Made by a program: the position numbers and the translations under genes. The notes beneath the pieces were generated by a model that did not search any database, was not told the DNA's origin, and saw nothing but the letters and a program-made list of their open reading frames with translations. Positions 22,728 through 24,763 of a stretch of 24,763 nucleotides of DNA are shown here, piece by piece. Position 1 is the stretch's first letter; every line of letters begins with the position of its first letter. Location: contig CAJUOA010000043.1 of assembly GCA_910587785.1 (NCBI GenBank), positions 1 through 24,763 on the forward strand, written 5' to 3'. This DNA comes from an uncultured Oscillospiraceae bacterium. Its GTDB lineage: Bacteria > Bacillota > Clostridia > Oscillospirales > Oscillospiraceae.

Positions 22728-23624
22728 ATGCGTATTTCGGCGGCTATACGGGACTATTTAATAGAGATCGAGGTTAGGAAGTACACCCCTAAAACCATCA
22801 GGGGGTATCGTACTAACCTTGGTCTCTTTTTGCGCTTTTGTGAGGGAATCGCAGGAATAAACACGCTGGAGGATTTGACCCCGGCCATTGTAAGGCAATT
22901 CACAAAGTACATGGTTGACAGAGGGCGCAAGGGTACATATATCAATGGCTTATTGAAGTCGATAAAATCATTTGTGCAATACTGCTATGATGAGGATATG
23001 GGAGGATTCAGCACCAAGCGTAATTTCAAATGGTGCAAAGAAGAGAAGCCGGTTATTATGGCATTTAAGCCTGAGCACGTTAGGGCTATGCTGAATGACT
23101 GCGGCGGCAGTGACTTTATGGCAGTAAGAGACAAAGCAGTATTGACGATGCTATTTGAGACGGGAATCAGGTGCTGGGAACTGTGCTGCATGAAGCCGGA
23201 AGATATACACGATGACTTCATCGTAATTGTCAATGGGAAGGGACACAAGCAAAGAGTAGTACCTATTACGGCGATATTACATAAAGCTATGCTGAAATAT
23301 GAGCGTGTACGGGATGAGTATTTTGCCCTAAAATCAACAGATCACAGCTACTTCTTATCATTTCATGGGCGACAGCTGACTAATTCGGCGGTGGAGCATA
23401 TCATTAAGCGCCATGGGAGCGGGATAGAGGGCGTAAGGGTAAGCCCGCACACCTGCAGACACTTCTTTGCACAACAGCAAGTCAAGATGGGCACAGACTT
23501 ATATACCATTTCACGGCTATTGGGGCACGAAAACATTCAGATCACACAGACATATCTTAACAGCTTGCGGGACGATGAAGTAATTGCCATAGCAAAGCAG
23601 AAAAGCGTTTTGATGAATTTATGA
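22728..23624 (+). CDS. XerC/XerD-like tyrosine recombinase
   Basis: A 298-residue tyrosine recombinase with no frame breaks. A SAM-like N-terminal domain (about 1-100, DYLIEIEVRKYTPKTIRGYRTNL) is followed by the catalytic domain with R148 (TGIRCWELC), K171 (NGKGHKQRVVP), H241 and R244 (PHTCRHFFA), H267 (LGHENI) and nucleophile Y276 (QTYLN). Length and layout are those of XerC/D and related element-borne recombinases. The ATG at 22728 follows GGGGGT; an upstream TTG (22689) is possible but lies in the candidate promoter. The DNA is markedly AT-richer than the core and begins right after yebC, so it is probably mobile DNA unrelated to the first integrase. Confidence 0.9.
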   Translation: MRISAAIRDYLIEIEVRKYTPKTIRGYRTNLGLFLRFCEGIAGINTLEDLTPAIVRQFTKYMVDRGRKGTYINGLLKSIKSFVQYCYDEDMGGFSTKRNFKWCKEEKPVIMAFKPEHVRAMLNDCGGSDFMAVRDKAVLTMLFETGIRCWELCCMKPEDIHDDFIVIVNGKGHKQRVVPITAILHKAMLKYERVRDEYFALKSTDHSYFLSFHGRQLTNSAVEHIIKRHGSGIEGVRVSPHTCRHFFAQQQVKMGTDLYTISRLLGHENIQITQTYLNSLRDDEVIAIAKQKSVLMNL

Positions 23625-23752
23625 TACCAAGTTAGCAAAGGCGATTTTTCCTATGATAATAGAATAGATTGCTTTTAGGGCAGCGCCAGAGCGGTATAGC
23701 ACGGGAATAGTACGCCCGCTCGAATACATCAAACGGGCGGGCAAAAAAAGAG

Positions 23753-23781
23753 TTGCAATCATGTTACGATTGTGATATAAT
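23753..23781 (+). promoter_or_regulatory. Strong sigma-A type promoter of the downstream element
   Basis: TTGCAA (23753-23758), exactly 17 bases, and TATAAT (23776-23781) with an extended -10 TG. Transcription would start near 23788, giving a leader of roughly 110 bases up to the terminator at 23843-23899. Confidence 0.85.
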
Positions 23782-23826
23782 GTTAGCAAAAGTAAATATT
23801 GACAGATGCCATTGTGAGCGCCTTTA

Positions 23827-23871
23827 ATGGTGAGCTTCAACGAGCCGTGTAAATTTAAGCCTGACATATAG
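23827..23871 (+). CDS. Possible 14-aa leader peptide inside the attenuator
   Basis: ATG at 23827 opens a short frame reading MVSFNEPCKFKPDI, with its stop (23869-23871) exactly in the loop of the terminator hairpin. Ribosomes on it would cover the left arm of the stem. No good ribosome binding site is seen, so this is a suggestion from position. Tn916 has an analogous short ORF across a leader hairpin upstream of tet(M) (established knowledge). Confidence 0.3.
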   Translation: MVSFNEPCKFKPDI

Positions 23872-23899
23872 TGCAGGCTTAGGTTTATGCGGCTTTTTT
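23843..23899 (+). terminator. Rho-independent terminator / attenuator in the leader
   Basis: A 21-base left arm (23843-23863) pairs along its whole length with the right arm (23874-23894), with four G-U pairs, around a 10-base loop, followed by a T-run (23894-23899). It lies about 55 bases after the predicted transcription start and 78 bases before the next gene, so it should end most transcripts before the gene. That placement indicates attenuation rather than ordinary termination, since the only gene upstream is beyond the promoter. Confidence 0.85.
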
Positions 23900-23977
23900 G
23901 TCGTAAAAAGTATAAATGGTGGTGGTAAGAGCGAATAGGACAGGCAGACAGCATTTTAACGGAAAGGAGGTAAGCCA

Positions 23978-24187
23978 ATGGAACGGCGTAGGACTTATGT
24001 TTGCAAACGGGCCAGAATGTGTAGCTATCTTGTAGAGCGGGGATTCATGCCGTACAAGATTAAGCCGGACTGCGACAACCCGCAATTCAATGTGTACCTT
24101 TTCACAGCGACGCCGGAACTGTATAAGGCGGTGATGGCTTTTGTATCAGACAGACAGAATAACGAAAAAAAGGAGAAACCACAATGA
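23978..24187 (+). CDS. DUF5659-like small protein
   Basis: A 69-residue protein whose core, CKRARMCSYLVERGFMPYKIKPD and NPQFNVYLFTATPELYKAV, follows the pattern of DUF5659: a helix with a Gly-Phe turn, a strand, an Asn-x-x-x-x-Val-Phe-like strand, and a last helix. Such proteins are small accessory genes of conjugative elements and plasmids; the function is unknown. The ATG at 23978 follows AAAGGAGG. It overlaps the next gene by four bases, and both should be controlled by the attenuator upstream. Family call by eye. Confidence 0.6.
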   Translation: MERRRTYVCKRARMCSYLVERGFMPYKIKPDCDNPQFNVYLFTATPELYKAVMAFVSDRQNNEKKEKPQ

Positions 24188-24726
24188 ACGATAACAAAAA
24201 ACCGTTTGATTCTACAGTATGCTTTACATTCTATGGGAGTTGGGTAAGGGCTATTGAACAACTTGAAACAGCGGCAGAAGATAATAGCATTGCCTATAAG
24301 CTCTTTAAGGCAATCGCTGATTATTCCTTGTATGACACAGAACCAGATTTTGATAACCTGGAACCGTTTCAGCGAATTGCCCTTAAAGCTATATGGGAAC
24401 CCATTTCAACTGAGATTGACAATAGTGTGTCAAGGCGCAAGCGAGGCTTTGCAAATGAGAAGCCCACAGAACTGCAAGAAGCTATCATAGCCGAATGTAT
24501 CAAAAGCCCGCATGATTCATGTAGGGCAATTGGGGACGCTGTAGGGGCCTCTAAAAGCGAGGTAGACAGAGTAAGGAAGAAATACGCCAAAAGGATTAGA
24601 GAGGGCGTAGAGGGCTTACAAACGGTCTACGCGAAAGCCCTTAGCACTACAGAGCAAGAGGGACGGGAAGATATACCAGTTAGGCCAGAAATAGAGAATC
24701 TTTCAGAAGACGATCTTCCTTTTTAG
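24184..24726 (+). CDS. Mobile-element replication-type protein (DUF6291-like) with SSB-like C-terminal tip
   Basis: A 180-residue protein. The N-terminal half (FTFYGSWVRAIEQLETAAEDNSIAYKLFKAIADYSLYDTEPDFDNLEPFQRIALKAIWEPISTEID) has the helical pattern of DUF6291-type proteins of plasmids, phages and conjugative elements, where similar domains precede replication-initiation modules. Residues about 95-140 look like a winged-helix or HTH (ELQEAIIAECIKSPHDSCRAIGDAVGASKSEVDRVRKKYAKRI). The last residues are ENLSEDDLPF, very like the acidic tip of SSB that recruits replication and repair proteins. A role in element replication is inferred. It is the last gene in the window; it ends 37 bases before the edge. 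Confidence 0.6.
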   Translation: MNDNKKPFDSTVCFTFYGSWVRAIEQLETAAEDNSIAYKLFKAIADYSLYDTEPDFDNLEPFQRIALKAIWEPISTEIDNSVSRRKRGFANEKPTELQEAIIAECIKSPHDSCRAIGDAVGASKSEVDRVRKKYAKRIREGVEGLQTVYAKALSTTEQEGREDIPVRPEIENLSEDDLPF

Positions 24727-24763
24727 TGGTTCGGCTTGAAGTGTCCCGTATCGGGATAGGGAC

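Larger units (their letters stand above)
23625..23977 (+). other. 353-bp intergenic leader region of the second mobile segment
   Basis: No full-length gene. It holds an inverted repeat without a T-run (GCCCGC near 23714 with GCGGGC near 23736), a strong promoter (23753-23781), a short possible leader peptide (23827-23871) and a strong terminator (23843-23899), then a ribosome binding site for the gene at 23978. See the separate entries. Confidence 0.7.

Noticed and set aside
23713..23750. GC-rich inverted repeat followed by an A-run, as a terminator of the recombinase
   Set aside because: A's rather than T's follow on the + strand, and on the minus strand the T's would come before the stem, so neither direction fits a rho-independent terminator.
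24743..24763. Short inverted repeat at the right edge (TCCCG/CGGGA, GTCCC/GGGAC)
   Set aside because: Cut by the window end, so it cannot be judged as terminator or repeat.
1..24763. CRISPR array, tRNA or rRNA genes
   Set aside because: No regularly spaced repeats with unique spacers and no tRNA- or rRNA-like stretch were seen on either strand by reading.

Overview
The window is a GC-rich chromosomal segment of an endospore-forming Firmicute, most likely a gut member of the Oscillospiraceae (Flavonifractor/Lawsonibacter/Intestinimonas type). This is an inference: a complete spoIIIA operon, Gram-positive housekeeping order (smc-ftsY, rph-rdgB, nadD-yqeK-rsfS, trmK-nif3), LCP cell-wall ligases and strong GC-rich codon use all point that way. 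The GC-rich core (about 2036-22668) is flanked on both sides by visibly more AT-rich mobile DNA. Layout: (1) 1-2035, the end of an integrative element: a Tn916-type tyrosine integrase broken by one frameshift, then about 740 bp without a gene. That stretch holds a diverged copy of the region just upstream of smc, including the first codons of smc, plus three pairs of TTACACCA repeats. (2) 2036-7313, smc, a nucleoside-phosphorylase-like gene and ftsY (chromosome condensation and protein targeting). (3) 7315-14285, a small membrane ORF, rph, rdgB, yhbY, then a promoter and a fused nadD-yqeK, two tandem LCP-family genes with long Pro/Ser-rich tails, and rsfS, closed by a strong terminator at 14307-14332. 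(4) 14347-19338, the sporulation operon spoIIIAA to spoIIIAH with a sigma-E-like promoter in front and a terminator behind. (5) 19393-22668, a promoter followed by a DUF1858 protein, trmK, a Nif3-family protein, a PPP-type metallophosphatase and yebC. (6) 22669-24763, a second mobile segment: an intact XerC/D-like recombinase, a promoter-leader-terminator arrangement that looks like a transcription attenuator, a DUF5659-like small protein, and a replication-type protein (DUF6291-like) whose C-terminus imitates the acidic tip of SSB. How the genes work together: the core is growth and information housekeeping (SMC, SRP receptor, tRNA 3' processing, nucleotide-pool cleaning, NAD synthesis, ribosome assembly and silencing) placed next to the mother-cell operon that builds the SpoIIIA-SpoIIQ channel. 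I did not find an undescribed defence or catalytic system. The points most worth checking are the duplicated smc 5' region (probable attachment site), the single-base break in the integrase, the odd start of spoIIIAE (a possible AUC start), the AT-rich spacer inside the spoIIIA operon, the attenuator leader of the downstream element, and the SSB-like tail.
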